A stretch of 51,584 bases of DNA from Lachnospiraceae bacterium (GTDB lineage: Bacteria > Bacillota > Clostridia > Lachnospirales > Lachnospiraceae): positions 1 through 51,584 of the forward strand of contig JAFLTC010000013.1 of the NCBI GenBank assembly GCA_022510615.1, given 5' to 3'. The notes beneath the pieces were generated by a model that was not told the origin of the DNA, did no database searches, and saw nothing but the letters and a program-made list of their open reading frames with translations. A program made the position numbers and the translations under genes. Of the stretch, positions 8,534 to 17,053 are shown one piece after another. The stretch's first letter is position 1; each line of letters begins with the position of its first letter.

Positions 8534-8549
8534 CTTAGAAAAAGAAAGG

Positions 8550-8577
8550 CCCCCTTATTTTTAAGGGGGCTTTGTCA
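8550..8577. terminator. Terminator between convergent leuA and the carboxyltransferase gene
   Basis: GCCCCCTTA / TAAGGGGGC around a short T-rich loop, followed by TTTGT on the plus strand. The A-rich sequence before the stem (GAAAAAGAAAG) means it could also work for the minus-strand gene ending at 8587. Confidence 0.85.
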
Positions 8578-8586
8578 TATCAAAAT

Positions 8587-10095
8587 CTACAGTGGAATGT
8601 TTCCGTGCTTTTTATGAACGCCATCCAGTGCCCGTTTATCAGACAGAATCATAATATCGCCGTAAATTCGTTCCCTGGTGGCTTCCGGCTTAATGATTTC
8701 ATCGACATAGCCGTTCATGGCAGCAATGCCGGGATTCATAAATTTCTCATTGTATTCATCAATCTTTTCCTGACGGAAGGCCGCTTTTTCAGCAGGGTCC
8801 ATATTCTTCATCTGCTTGCCGTAGAGAATATCGGCAGCACCCTCGGCACCCATCACGGCAATTTCTGCCGTTGGCCAGGCATATACGAAATCGGACCGCA
8901 GATGCTTACTGCTCATGGCGATATAAGCGCCGCCATAGGCCTTTCGCAGAATAATGTTAATTTTAATTGTAGTTGCCTCGGAATAAGCGTATAAAAGCTT
9001 GGCGCCGTGGCGGATAATACCTTTGTATTCCTGATCTTTTCCCGGCAAGAAGCCCGGTACGTCAGTGAGCGTAATAATCGGAAGATTAAAGGCGTCACAA
9101 TAACGAATGAATCTTGCCGCTTTATCAGAAGAATCACAATCCAAAACACCTGCCATAAATTTTGGCTGGTCGGCAATAATACCAATGGCAACACCCTTGA
9201 TTCGTCCAAAGCCCACGACAACATTGCGGGCAAATTCCTCCTGTACCTCAAGGAAGGAATTCTCATCCACAATCCCGTTTATCACGTCATGGATGTCATA
9301 GCTTTGGTTGCTCTGTTCCGGAATAATATGAGCGAGGTCGTCATTAAAAGTTAAATCATCATTATATTTTGGGAGTTCCGGTGTCCTGGTGTGGAGATAT
9401 CCGTCTTCATAGCAAGGTGGTATGATGGAAATCAGTTCACGCACCTTTTTAAAACATTCCTTTTCTCCCGGCATATGGAAATGAGCCACACCACTCCTTG
9501 TGGCATGGACATTGGCACCACCCAAAGCATCCGCCGTAATATCTTCGTTGGTTACACTTTTAATTACCTTCGGGCCGGTAACAAACATCTGACTGATGTC
9601 ATCGATTACGAAAATAAAGTCCGTAATACCCGGAGAGTATACTGCTCCCCCGGCGCAGTTCCCGGCAATAATGGAAATCTGAGGAATATAGCCTGAGGCC
9701 ATTGTATTATAATAGAAAATTTCGCCATATCCGGCCAAGGCATTGACTCCCTCCTGAATGCGGGCTCCGCCGGAGTCGTTAATACCGATAACAGGGCAGC
9801 GGCTTTCGATGGCCATTTTTATGGCATTGGCAATTTTAAAACCGTGCTGTTTGCCCAGTGTTCCGCCGATAACGGTAAAGTCTTCCGAATAGATCACTAC
9901 CTTCTGACCGCCGATGGTCCCGTAACCGGTAATTACCCCATCATAGGGAAACTGTCCCTTTTTAATATTAAAGGCATCTTCCAGATTGGTAATGCCGGAG
10001 CCGATTTCCCGAAAGGAATCCTCGTCAAGGAGCATACAGATACGTTCCAAAGCATGGAGTTTTCCAAGCTTGTGTTGCTTTTCCATATTATACAT
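8587..10095 (-). CDS. Acyl-CoA carboxyltransferase (PccB / MmdA family beta subunit)
   Basis: 502-residue crotonase-fold carboxyltransferase of the propionyl-CoA carboxylase beta / methylmalonyl- or glutaconyl-CoA decarboxylase alpha family, which moves CO2 between biotin and an acyl-CoA. Both halves are present: the N-terminal half with NDSGGARIQEGV and AGNCAGGAVYSPG, and the C-terminal half with LTDVPGFLPG, the RKAYGGAYIAMSSK oxyanion region and AEIAVMGAEGAAD. The ATG at 10095 is preceded by GGAGAGG. No biotin carrier, biotin carboxylase or decarboxylase membrane subunit gene is in the window, so substrate and direction (carboxylase or Na+-pump decarboxylase) cannot be decided. It has its own promoter (10133-10160) and stands alone. 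Confidence 0.9.
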   Translation of the reverse strand: MYNMEKQHKLGKLHALERICMLLDEDSFREIGSGITNLEDAFNIKKGQFPYDGVITGYGTIGGQKVVIYSEDFTVIGGTLGKQHGFKIANAIKMAIESRCPVIGINDSGGARIQEGVNALAGYGEIFYYNTMASGYIPQISIIAGNCAGGAVYSPGITDFIFVIDDISQMFVTGPKVIKSVTNEDITADALGGANVHATRSGVAHFHMPGEKECFKKVRELISIIPPCYEDGYLHTRTPELPKYNDDLTFNDDLAHIIPEQSNQSYDIHDVINGIVDENSFLEVQEEFARNVVVGFGRIKGVAIGIIADQPKFMAGVLDCDSSDKAARFIRYCDAFNLPIITLTDVPGFLPGKDQEYKGIIRHGAKLLYAYSEATTIKINIILRKAYGGAYIAMSSKHLRSDFVYAWPTAEIAVMGAEGAADILYGKQMKNMDPAEKAAFRQEKIDEYNEKFMNPGIAAMNGYVDEIIKPEATRERIYGDIMILSDKRALDGVHKKHGNIPL

Positions 10096-10132
10096 AATAA
10101 CCTCTCCATTCCTTTATAAATTCACAAATATA

Positions 10133-10160
10133 ATGATACCATATGAAGGAGATATGTCAA
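10133..10160 (-). promoter_or_regulatory. Promoter for the carboxyltransferase gene
   Basis: On the minus strand, TTGACA (plus-strand 10155-10160) and TATCAT (10133-10138) are 16 bases apart, 38 bases before the start codon. Confidence 0.7.
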
Positions 10161-10187
10161 TATTATGTTAAAAAAACTGCAGAGTAG

Positions 10188-10216
10188 TTGAAAAATATAA
10201 CAGTTGATGATATAAT
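10188..10216 (+). promoter_or_regulatory. Promoter of the tagGH-tagD operon
   Basis: TTGAAA at 10188-10193 and a perfect TATAAT at 10211-10216 with a 17-base spacer. It is divergent from the carboxyltransferase promoter; the two -35 boxes are 27 bases apart. Confidence 0.75.
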
Positions 10217-10251
10217 CAAATGATTGAAAAAAGAAAAGGATGGGTAAATAA

Positions 10252-11064
10252 ATGAAACAGTTTGTCGATAACTTTCGCAAATACACGTATTTGCTCGGAC
10301 AGCTTGTGAAAAAAAATATAAAACTGCGCTACCGCCGCTCCTATCTGGGAATGCTGTGGACGCTGATTGAACCCTTACTGACAATGATTGTCCTGTCCGT
10401 TGTCTTTGGCGGTATGCTGGGTCGGAATGGTCAGGACCCTGCCTTTGAGGGGGTGCCATTTCCGGTTTATGTACTGACAGGGCGTTTGTTATATTCCTTT
10501 TTTTCGTCTGCAACCAACAGTGCGATGAAGTCCATTCGTGCCAACGGTGCTATGATCAAAAAGGTGTATGTGCCAAAATATATATACCCATTTTCTGGTA
10601 TTCTTGCGAACTTTGTGATTTTCCTGATTTCGCTTGTGGTTCTCTTTGGCGTTATGATATTTTTCCTTGCTACCGGTGATTATAAGGCACCGATGAACGG
10701 CTATATGTTTTTGTCTATCATTCCGTTGCTGAATTTATTTATACTGGCTTTTGGCGTCGGTATGGTATTGGCGACACTGTGCGTGTTTTTCCGGGATATT
10801 GAATATCTTTGGAGCGTAATGCTGATGCTAATTATGTACTGTAGTGCGATTTTCTATTTTGTCGGACGACTCAGTGATGGTACGCAGAAATTAGTCAAAC
10901 TGAATCCCCTGTTTGGGGTAATACACAATTTCCGACGTACCTTTTTTGGACAACCCTTCGACATGACCCTGCTGATTTATACAACGGTATTTGCCGGGGC
11001 AACCCTGTTATTTGGAATAATCGTCTTCTATAAAAAACAGGATACCTTTATTTTGAATATTTAG
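10252..11064 (+). CDS. tagG: ABC-2 type polysaccharide/teichoic acid exporter permease (TagG-like)
   Basis: Membrane half of a lipid-linked polymer exporter. 270 residues, the usual size for TagG/Wzm permeases. The N-terminal amphipathic helix and the family hallmark KLRYRRSYLGMLWTLIEPLL (about residues 23-42) are followed by six membrane segments (about 44-62, 78-96, 118-140, 155-180, 187-205 and 240-258). It precedes the matching ATPase by 15 bases and its promoter is at 10188-10216. In the family the pair flips wall teichoic acid or O-polysaccharide across the membrane. The cargo here is inferred from the neighbouring TagD and glycerophosphotransferase genes. Confidence 0.92.
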   Translation: MKQFVDNFRKYTYLLGQLVKKNIKLRYRRSYLGMLWTLIEPLLTMIVLSVVFGGMLGRNGQDPAFEGVPFPVYVLTGRLLYSFFSSATNSAMKSIRANGAMIKKVYVPKYIYPFSGILANFVIFLISLVVLFGVMIFFLATGDYKAPMNGYMFLSIIPLLNLFILAFGVGMVLATLCVFFRDIEYLWSVMLMLIMYCSAIFYFVGRLSDGTQKLVKLNPLFGVIHNFRRTFFGQPFDMTLLIYTTVFAGATLLFGIIVFYKKQDTFILNI

Positions 11065-11079
11065 AGGAGGAGGAGTATC

Positions 11080-11850
11080 ATGACAAAAAAGCCACTGGCG
11101 ATGAAAGTAGACCATGTGAGCATGAAATTTAATCTTAGCTCCGAAAAGGTTGACAATATTAAGGAATATGTCATAAAAATGCTGAAAAAAGAACTGATGT
11201 ATCAGGAGTTCTGGGCATTGCGGGACATTAGTTTCAAGGTTCATAAAGGGGAGAGATTGGGTATTCTGGGGCTAAATGGTGCCGGGAAAAGTACCCTGCT
11301 AAAAATTGTGTCCGGTGTATTAAAAGCCACGGAGGGGACTGTGATGACCAGTGGAAAAATTGCACCGCTCTTGGAGTTGGGCGCCGGTTTTGACAGACAG
11401 TATACCGGAAGCGAAAATATTTTTTTGTACGGTGCCATGCTCGGCTACACCCGGGAATTTTTACAGGAGAAATATAATGAAATCGTAGAATTTTCAGAGC
11501 TTGGCAGCTTTATTGATGTGCCGGTTAAAAATTATTCCTCCGGTATGAAGGCTAGATTGGGATTTTCCGTGGCTACGATTGTGGAGCCGGACATCCTTAT
11601 ACTGGATGAGGTACTGAGTGTGGGGGATGCCAGATTCCGGAAAAAATGTGAAAAAAGAATTCAGAGCATGTTTGACAAAGGGGTAACGGTGCTTTTTGTA
11701 TCCCATTCCACCAGCCAGGTGCTCAGAATGTGCAACCGTGGGATTCTTTTGGAGAACGGGAGGCTGATTGCCCAGGGTACGGCAGAAGATGTAGTCAGCT
11801 TTTATGAGGCAAAGCTGACAGAAAATGAGGGAGAGACCAAGAAGGCATAA
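11080..11850 (+). CDS. tagH: Teichoic acid/polysaccharide exporter ATPase (TagH-like)
   Basis: ABC ATPase partner of the TagG-like permease. 256 residues. An N-terminal ~45-residue extension (HVSMKFNLSSEKVDNIKEY...) typical of TagH/Wzt precedes the core. Walker A is GLNGAGKS (64-71), the signature is SSGMKARLGF (153-162), Walker B is ILILDE (172-177) and the H-loop is VSHS. There is no C-terminal polymer-binding (Wzt-C) or SH3-like domain, so it is the short form that does not read a polymer end-cap. GAGGAGGAG sits before the ATG, 15 bases after tagG. Confidence 0.93.
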   Translation: MTKKPLAMKVDHVSMKFNLSSEKVDNIKEYVIKMLKKELMYQEFWALRDISFKVHKGERLGILGLNGAGKSTLLKIVSGVLKATEGTVMTSGKIAPLLELGAGFDRQYTGSENIFLYGAMLGYTREFLQEKYNEIVEFSELGSFIDVPVKNYSSGMKARLGFSVATIVEPDILILDEVLSVGDARFRKKCEKRIQSMFDKGVTVLFVSHSTSQVLRMCNRGILLENGRLIAQGTAEDVVSFYEAKLTENEGETKKA

Positions 11851-11880
11851 ATATCTGTTACGAATAAGGAGGAAAAGGGA

Positions 11881-12270
11881 ATGAAAAAGGTCATTACTTA
11901 TGGTACATTTGATTTATTGCATGTGGGACATATTAATCTGCTCCGGCGCGCAAAGGCGCTGGGAGATTATCTGATTGTTGTAGTATCCTCAGATGAATTC
12001 AATGCCGGAAAAGGGAAAAAGGCATATCATTCCTTTGAGGACAGAAAGCAGATTCTGGAGGCTATCCGCTATGTGGATGAGGTTCTGCCGGAGTATACAT
12101 GGGAACAGAAGGTAGATGATGTAGTAAACAATCAGGTGGATGTCTTTGTTATGGGAAATGACTGGGAAGGAAAATTTGACTTTTTAAAGGAATACTGTGA
12201 GGTGGTATATCTGCCGAGAACAGAAGGGATTTCCACCACGAAGATAAAAAACGACTTAAATGTGAAATAG
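11881..12270 (+). CDS. tagD: Glycerol-3-phosphate cytidylyltransferase TagD
   Basis: Makes CDP-glycerol from CTP and sn-glycerol-3-phosphate, the donor for glycerol-phosphate wall polymers. 129 residues, full family length. Nucleotidyltransferase motifs: GTFDLLHVGHINLL with HVGH at 14-17, and RTEGISTTKI at 113-122. The AGGAGGAAAAGGG site ends directly before the start. It lies between the exporter and a CDP-glycerol glycerophosphotransferase, which supports the substrate choice over the related CTP:phosphocholine or ethanolamine enzymes. Confidence 0.95.
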   Translation: MKKVITYGTFDLLHVGHINLLRRAKALGDYLIVVVSSDEFNAGKGKKAYHSFEDRKQILEAIRYVDEVLPEYTWEQKVDDVVNNQVDVFVMGNDWEGKFDFLKEYCEVVYLPRTEGISTTKIKNDLNVK

Positions 12271-12279
12271 GAATAAAGT

Positions 12280-13392
12280 ATGATAAAAAAATTAGGATAT
12301 TATGTATTTGCTGCTTTCTTTGCCCTGTTTCGCTGTTTTCCCATCCGGGAGGAAAAGGTTTTCTTTATAGCCACCCACGATGACAGTGATGAGGGAAATA
12401 TGGGGCTTATTGCGAAAGTGATAAAACAGGAAATGCCGGAAAAAAGGTTATATTTTCTTACAAAACGGGATGGAATCCAGCATCCCTTTTCTTTTTTTCT
12501 TGGTAAGGCATATCATATGGCGACAGCGGGGACAATATTTTTAGATAATATTTTCATGCCTATGGCATATACCCCGGTCTCTAAGAAAGCAAAGGTAGTC
12601 CAGCTCTGGCATGGAACCGGAACAATCAAGCGTTTCGGGCTGGATTCCGATACGGGAGAGGTGGCAAGACTGGCAAAGAAGGCAAACCAAAGGATTACTC
12701 ATCTCATTGTCAACTCGGAAAAAACGAAAAAGCAGTATGCGGGAGCCTTTGGCGTGCCGTTAGAACGTGTATATATTCTTGGGCTGCCCCGGACAGACTT
12801 GATTCTGGATGTCGGGGAGATGGAAGCGAAAAGGCGGAAGTTTTATGAAAAATATCCGGAATTGCAGGGGAAACGGTGTACGCTGTATGCGCCTACTTTC
12901 CGGGATAATGAAGTGGCACAACCAAAAGTTATGCTGGATTTGACGTCTTTTACAAAAACAATGGGGGAAGAGGATGTTTTACTTCTCCGGTTACATCCCC
13001 ATGTGGCAGAGAATTTTTCGGGGGAAATATTGGAACAATATACAGGGAAGGTAGTCAACCTGTCCGATTATCCGGGGGTCACAACACTGTTAGCCGTATC
13101 GGCCTGTCTCATTACCGACTATTCATCCATTGTGTTTGAATATTGCCTTTTTGACAGACCTATGATTTTTTACGCCTATGACTTAAAGGAATTTCAAAGG
13201 GACGGAAGAAGTTTTTATGATGATTACTCATCCTTTGTACCGGGACCGGTGGCAGAAAACCAGAAAGAACTGGAGCAGTTATGGGAACAGGGATTTGATT
13301 ATGAGAGCAGAGTGAAGATGTTCCGGGAAGATGCTTATAAATTTTTGGATAAAAATGCCATTAGACGGCTTTTTAAATTGATTTTTGCATAA
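12280..13392 (+). CDS. CDP-glycerol:poly(glycerophosphate) glycerophosphotransferase family (TagB/TagF-like)
   Basis: 370 residues, the size of a TagB-like single-unit transferase and much shorter than full TagF. It transfers glycerol phosphate from CDP-glycerol to a lipid-linked acceptor or chain. Seen: a hydrophobic N-terminal segment (YYVFAAFFALFRCF) consistent with membrane association; QLWHGTGTIKRFG with the catalytic-type His at 111; the second half with TLYAPTFRDN, LLRLHPH, and the CDP-glycerol site ITDYSSIVFEYCLFDRP. It follows tagD by 9 bases, so donor synthesis and use are in one operon. Whether it is a primase (TagB) or polymerase (TagF) cannot be decided from sequence alone. Confidence 0.9.
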   Translation: MIKKLGYYVFAAFFALFRCFPIREEKVFFIATHDDSDEGNMGLIAKVIKQEMPEKRLYFLTKRDGIQHPFSFFLGKAYHMATAGTIFLDNIFMPMAYTPVSKKAKVVQLWHGTGTIKRFGLDSDTGEVARLAKKANQRITHLIVNSEKTKKQYAGAFGVPLERVYILGLPRTDLILDVGEMEAKRRKFYEKYPELQGKRCTLYAPTFRDNEVAQPKVMLDLTSFTKTMGEEDVLLLRLHPHVAENFSGEILEQYTGKVVNLSDYPGVTTLLAVSACLITDYSSIVFEYCLFDRPMIFYAYDLKEFQRDGRSFYDDYSSFVPGPVAENQKELEQLWEQGFDYESRVKMFREDAYKFLDKNAIRRLFKLIFA

Positions 13393-13406
13393 AAATGTTA
13401 TATAAT
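13378..13406 (+). promoter_or_regulatory. Possible internal promoter for the LCP gene
   Basis: TTGATT at 13378-13383 and TATAAT at 13401-13406 are spaced by 17 bases, overlapping the end of the glycerophosphotransferase gene. Confidence 0.5.
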
Positions 13407-13459
13407 GACTTGAACGCGTCTTAATAGGGACGACTATAAAGATAAAATGGAGGTTTAAT

Positions 13460-14989
13460 GTGAAAGTACTATTAGAGAGAAAATCCAGTTTTGTGTTTTT
13501 AGTCTTACAGTTGCTTGTGTCAGCAGCGCTGTGTGGTATGGCGATTTATGTAGGTTTTCTGCCAACCAAATTTATTGTAGCAATTTTTGCTGTCTGTATT
13601 GTATTACTGGTTTATCAGCTGTTTGGGCAGATGGCAAATTCCAGTTATATCATCGGACGTGTGCTCTGTGTTTTTTTCTGTGCGTTTTTCATCGGGGGCA
13701 GCTATTACCTCTATGATACCTATGCGGCAGTGGATGAAATCGGCGGAGCCGAAACAAAGATAGACATTATCAGTTTTTATGTGTTACAGGAAGATAAAGC
13801 CCAGGATATTGTGGATGCCAAGGATTATACCTTTGGGATTCTTTCGATTCTGGACCGGGATAATACGAATAAAGCACTGGCAGATGCGAAAAAAGAAACC
13901 GGAAAGGATTTGGAAGTACAGGAATATACGGATACATCCACTCTGGTGGATGCCCTTTATGCCAAAGAGGTTCAGGCCATTGTATTCAATCAGGCATTTT
14001 TAAATACTGTGAAGGAGCAGTATAAGACCTTTGGTACCGATACAAGGGAGCTTGTAAAGCATGAAATTGAAACAAAGGTAGAGCATGAGGTAATCGAGAC
14101 CGATGTCACGACAAAGCCGTTTAATGTATATCTGAGCGGTATTGACGTATACGGAAAAATTGCCACTACCAGCCGGAGTGATGTGAATGTCATTGCGACC
14201 ATCAATCCTATTACAAAGAAAATTCTTCTGACCACTACACCGAGGGATTATTTTGTGCCATTGTACGGTGAGAAAGGGAAATCCGTTTCCGGCGGTGTGC
14301 GGGATAAGCTGACCCATGCCGGAATATACGGTGTTGACTGTTCCATTAATACGCTGGAGAAACTATATGATACGGATATTGACTACTATGTCAGAGTGAA
14401 CTTTAGCAGCGTAAGGAAAATTGTAGATTTGTTAGGCGGCGTCAAGGTTTATTCGGATTATGACTTTATTTCCGACTGGGGACCGAATGGTGCCGGGACA
14501 CACTATCAGTTTAAGAAGGGATATAATAAAGTAAATGGTAAGAAGGCACTTGCCTTTTGCCGTGAGCGTCATCATTTTGGAAACGGTGACTACCAGCGGG
14601 GAAGAAACCATCAGCATATGATTGAGGCGATTTTAAATAAAGTTATGAGGCCGTCGGTACTGAAAAATTTCCCGAAACTGCTGAAGGAATCGAAGAAAAT
14701 GTTCCAGACCAACATGTCGACGAAGAAAATTATCTCCCTGTGTAATATGCAGTTGAATGATATGGCACAATGGAGAATCTCCTATGCCAATGCCGATGGT
14801 TCAGGCTCCAGCGCATTAACCTACTCCATGCCGTCCACAAGACTGTATGTATGTGTGCCAAACACTGCTTCCGTCAATAAAATATCCAAAAGAATAAAGA
14901 AAGTAATGAGCGAAACAGAAGAGGATATTGAGGAGGACCAGGAAGAGGAAACGGAAAAAGATAAAAAGGAAACCGATTCCAAAAACTAA
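13460..14989 (+). CDS. LytR-CpsA-Psr (LCP) family ligase
   Basis: 509-residue membrane protein that in its family transfers lipid-linked wall polymers onto peptidoglycan. GTG start at 13460; the overlapping ATG at 13458 runs straight into a stop, and GGAGG is 5 nt upstream. Three N-terminal membrane spans (about 11-30, 33-52 and 60-84), an extracytoplasmic region of unknown fold (about 95-215), then the LCP domain (about 220-410) with the Arg/Asp positions TTPRDYFVPLYG, GGVRDKLTHAGIYG and CRERHHFGNGDYQRGRNHQ. The tail is acidic then Lys-rich (EEDIEEDQEEETEKDKKE). It ends the glycerol-phosphate gene set, which fits anchoring of the exported polymer. Confidence 0.92.
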   Translation: MKVLLERKSSFVFLVLQLLVSAALCGMAIYVGFLPTKFIVAIFAVCIVLLVYQLFGQMANSSYIIGRVLCVFFCAFFIGGSYYLYDTYAAVDEIGGAETKIDIISFYVLQEDKAQDIVDAKDYTFGILSILDRDNTNKALADAKKETGKDLEVQEYTDTSTLVDALYAKEVQAIVFNQAFLNTVKEQYKTFGTDTRELVKHEIETKVEHEVIETDVTTKPFNVYLSGIDVYGKIATTSRSDVNVIATINPITKKILLTTTPRDYFVPLYGEKGKSVSGGVRDKLTHAGIYGVDCSINTLEKLYDTDIDYYVRVNFSSVRKIVDLLGGVKVYSDYDFISDWGPNGAGTHYQFKKGYNKVNGKKALAFCRERHHFGNGDYQRGRNHQHMIEAILNKVMRPSVLKNFPKLLKESKKMFQTNMSTKKIISLCNMQLNDMAQWRISYANADGSGSSALTYSMPSTRLYVCVPNTASVNKISKRIKKVMSETEEDIEEDQEEETEKDKKETDSKN

Positions 14990-15003
14990 AGCGAAAAAGA
15001 TAA

Positions 15004-15034
15004 GCAACGACCGCATTTTGCGGTCGTTTGTTGC
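15004..15034 (+). terminator. Hairpin after the LCP gene (weak terminator)
   Basis: GCAACGACCGCA / TGCGGTCGTTTGTTGC forms a strong stem 15-45 bases after the LCP stop, but only short T runs follow, so termination would be partial. Confidence 0.5.
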
Positions 15035-15059
15035 AGATAAGTAGGGAAAATAGTATAAC
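15031..15059 (+). promoter_or_regulatory. Candidate promoter for the aminotransferase-PGT-Wzy operon
   Basis: TTGCAG at 15031-15036 and TATAAC at 15054-15059 with a 17-base spacer. The -10 lies in one arm of a small hairpin (15052-15059 with 15066-15073) that belongs to the dispersed GGCGCC...ATGCTA element. Confidence 0.5.
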
Positions 15060-15090
15060 GGCGCTGTTATGCTATGACAATGGAGGGGAC

Positions 15091-16353
15091 ATGAAAACAG
15101 AAAAAGAACAACAAAAGGGAGTAGAAAAACCTTCACCTGCGGTGGCATTTTCGCCTCCGGATATTACAGAGGAAGAAATCCGTGAGGTGGCAGACACCCT
15201 GCGCTCCGGCTGGATTACCACAGGACCGAAAACAAAACAGCTGGAGAAAGAAATAGCGGATTTTTGTCACACGAAAAGAGCAGTCTGTCTAAACTCCGCC
15301 ACGGCATGCATGGAGATGACACTGCGTCTCTTTGGTATCGGTAAAGGAGATGAAGTCATTACCTCTGCCTACACCTATACGGCAACGGCAAGCGCCATCT
15401 GTCATACCGGAGCTGTGCCGGTGTTAGTGGATGTGGCGAAGGATTGCTATGAAATGGATTATGAGGCAGTAAAAAGGGCGATTACGCCACGGACAAAAGC
15501 CATCGTTCCGGTGGACATAGCTGGTGTGATGTGTGATTATGAAACGATACGCCGTATCGTCTGTGAAAAGGCAGACCTTTTTGTGCCGGGGGACAATAAA
15601 TATCAAAAAGCACTGGGGCGTATTTTGATTATGGCGGATTCTGCCCATGGTTTTGGGGCAGAGCGGGAAGGGAAACGGAGCGGAGAGGCAGCGGATGTTA
15701 CGACATTTTCCTTTCATGCGGTTAAAAATTTTACGACGGCAGAGGGTGGAGCGGTCACATGGAGAGAAATACCGGGAATTGACTCCGAAGAAATATATAA
15801 GGAATTTATGCTTTTGTCCCTCCATGGACAATCCAAGGATGCTCTGGCAAAAACAAAGCTGGGAGCGTGGGAATATGATATACTCTCTCCGGCGTATAAA
15901 TGTAATATGACAGATATTATGGCAGCCATCGGACTGGTTCAGATGAGGCGTTATCCTAAGCTGTTGGACCGGAGAAGGCAGATTGTGAAAATGTATGAAC
16001 AAGGCTTGGAAAAAATAAACCGGCAGGGAAAAAAATACCGACTCACCAGTCTCAGCCATTATAATGAAGCCGTAAATTCCAGCGGACACCTGTTTCTGAT
16101 GAGGTTACAGGGAGCCGGGGAAAAAGAGCGGGGGGAGATTATTGAAAAGCTGGCGAAGAAAGGGGTAGCCACCAATGTGCATTATAAGCCGCTTCCGCTT
16201 TTAACTGCGTACCGGAATCTGGGTTTTGATATTGCGGATTATAAAAACGCCTTTGCCCTGTACGAAAATGAAATTACGCTGCCGTTACATACGAAGCTTG
16301 ACGATGAGGATGTTTCCTATGTTTTGCGATGTCTGGAGGAAGTGTTGGAATAG
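15091..16353 (+). CDS. DegT/DnrJ/EryC1 family PLP aminotransferase (PglE-like)
   Basis: 420 residues from the ATG at 15091, chosen because TGGAGGGG lies directly upstream; an upstream in-frame start at 15028 would have no such site. A fold-type I sugar aminotransferase that adds an amino group to a nucleotide-linked 4-keto sugar. Seen: RSGWITTGPKTKQLE at the start, SAYTYTATASAICHTGA substrate region, the DSAHGFG cofactor Asp, and PLP lysine at 212 in FSFHAVKNFTTAEGG. A C-terminal domain with KGVATNVHYKPLPLL is complete. A small phosphoglycosyl transferase follows after 14 bases, and a PglF-like dehydratase is at 36240, together suggesting a 4-amino-4,6-dideoxy-HexNAc. The exact product is inference. 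Confidence 0.9.
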   Translation: MKTEKEQQKGVEKPSPAVAFSPPDITEEEIREVADTLRSGWITTGPKTKQLEKEIADFCHTKRAVCLNSATACMEMTLRLFGIGKGDEVITSAYTYTATASAICHTGAVPVLVDVAKDCYEMDYEAVKRAITPRTKAIVPVDIAGVMCDYETIRRIVCEKADLFVPGDNKYQKALGRILIMADSAHGFGAEREGKRSGEAADVTTFSFHAVKNFTTAEGGAVTWREIPGIDSEEIYKEFMLLSLHGQSKDALAKTKLGAWEYDILSPAYKCNMTDIMAAIGLVQMRRYPKLLDRRRQIVKMYEQGLEKINRQGKKYRLTSLSHYNEAVNSSGHLFLMRLQGAGEKERGEIIEKLAKKGVATNVHYKPLPLLTAYRNLGFDIADYKNAFALYENEITLPLHTKLDDEDVSYVLRCLEEVLE

Positions 16354-16367
16354 AACGGGAGGAAGTT

Positions 16368-17048
16368 ATGCGGAAATGGGAAAAACTGCCGGAAAATATG
16401 AGGACAGATGAGGTGCGTCCCTATTATGAATTTCTGGCGCAACACAAGGGGGCTTTAATCGGGAAAAGGACACTGGATATTCTTTTTTCCTGTCTTTTGT
16501 TTGTAGTTTTACTGCCCTTTATGCTGATTATTGGAATTTTAATCGGGACAACTTCCCGGGGTGGAGTATTTTTCTTACAGGAGAGGGTAACGACCTATGG
16601 AAGACACTTTCGCATCATTAAGTTTCGGACTATGGTAGCGGATGCGGAAAAAAAAGGAAGCCAGGTAACGACGGAGGGAGACAGCCGGGTAACCGGAGTG
16701 GGGCGTTTCCTTCGCAAGGTAAGGCTGGATGAGCTCCCTCAGCTGATTAATATTATTAAGGGGGATATGTCTATTGTGGGAACGAGACCGGAGGTTCCCC
16801 GCTATGTGGCGTGTTATACGCCGGAAATGTTTGCCACCCTGCTTTTACCGGCAGGGGTTACTTCCAGGGCAAGCATTGAGTATAAGGATGAGGACCGTCT
16901 TCTTATGCAGGGAACGGATGTGGATCGGATTTATGTGGAACAGGTGTTACCGGAAAAGATGAAATATAATCTGGATTATATTTTAGAATTTTCGTTGGGA
17001 AAAGATTTACTGCTGATGGTACAGACCGTACTGGCAGTCTGGAGGTAA
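16368..17048 (+). CDS. Initiating phosphoglycosyl transferase (bacterial sugar transferase, PglC/CapM-like)
   Basis: 226 residues from the ATG at 16368, which follows a GGGAGG site. Monotopic phosphoglycosyl transferase that moves a sugar-1-phosphate from its UDP form to undecaprenyl phosphate and so starts a polymer. Seen: a short N-terminal tail, one re-entrant hydrophobic helix (about 37-60, LDILFSCLLFVVLLPFMLI), the KFRTM motif, the catalytic Asp-Glu pair in RLDELPQL (DE at 121-122) and GDMSIVGTRPEVP. It sits right after the aminotransferase, so its substrate may be the amino sugar. No large multi-span WbaP-type domain is present. Confidence 0.92.
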   Translation: MRKWEKLPENMRTDEVRPYYEFLAQHKGALIGKRTLDILFSCLLFVVLLPFMLIIGILIGTTSRGGVFFLQERVTTYGRHFRIIKFRTMVADAEKKGSQVTTEGDSRVTGVGRFLRKVRLDELPQLINIIKGDMSIVGTRPEVPRYVACYTPEMFATLLLPAGVTSRASIEYKDEDRLLMQGTDVDRIYVEQVLPEKMKYNLDYILEFSLGKDLLLMVQTVLAVWR

Positions 17049-17053
17049 TACGG

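Noticed and set aside
8572-8994. Plus-strand ORF across the end of the carboxyltransferase
   Set aside because: Antisense shadow of a well-conserved gene; no promoter or start signal; the leuA terminator lies just before it.
15424-16089. 221-codon minus-strand ORF inside the aminotransferase gene
   Set aside because: Shadow of a conserved PLP enzyme with no own start signal.
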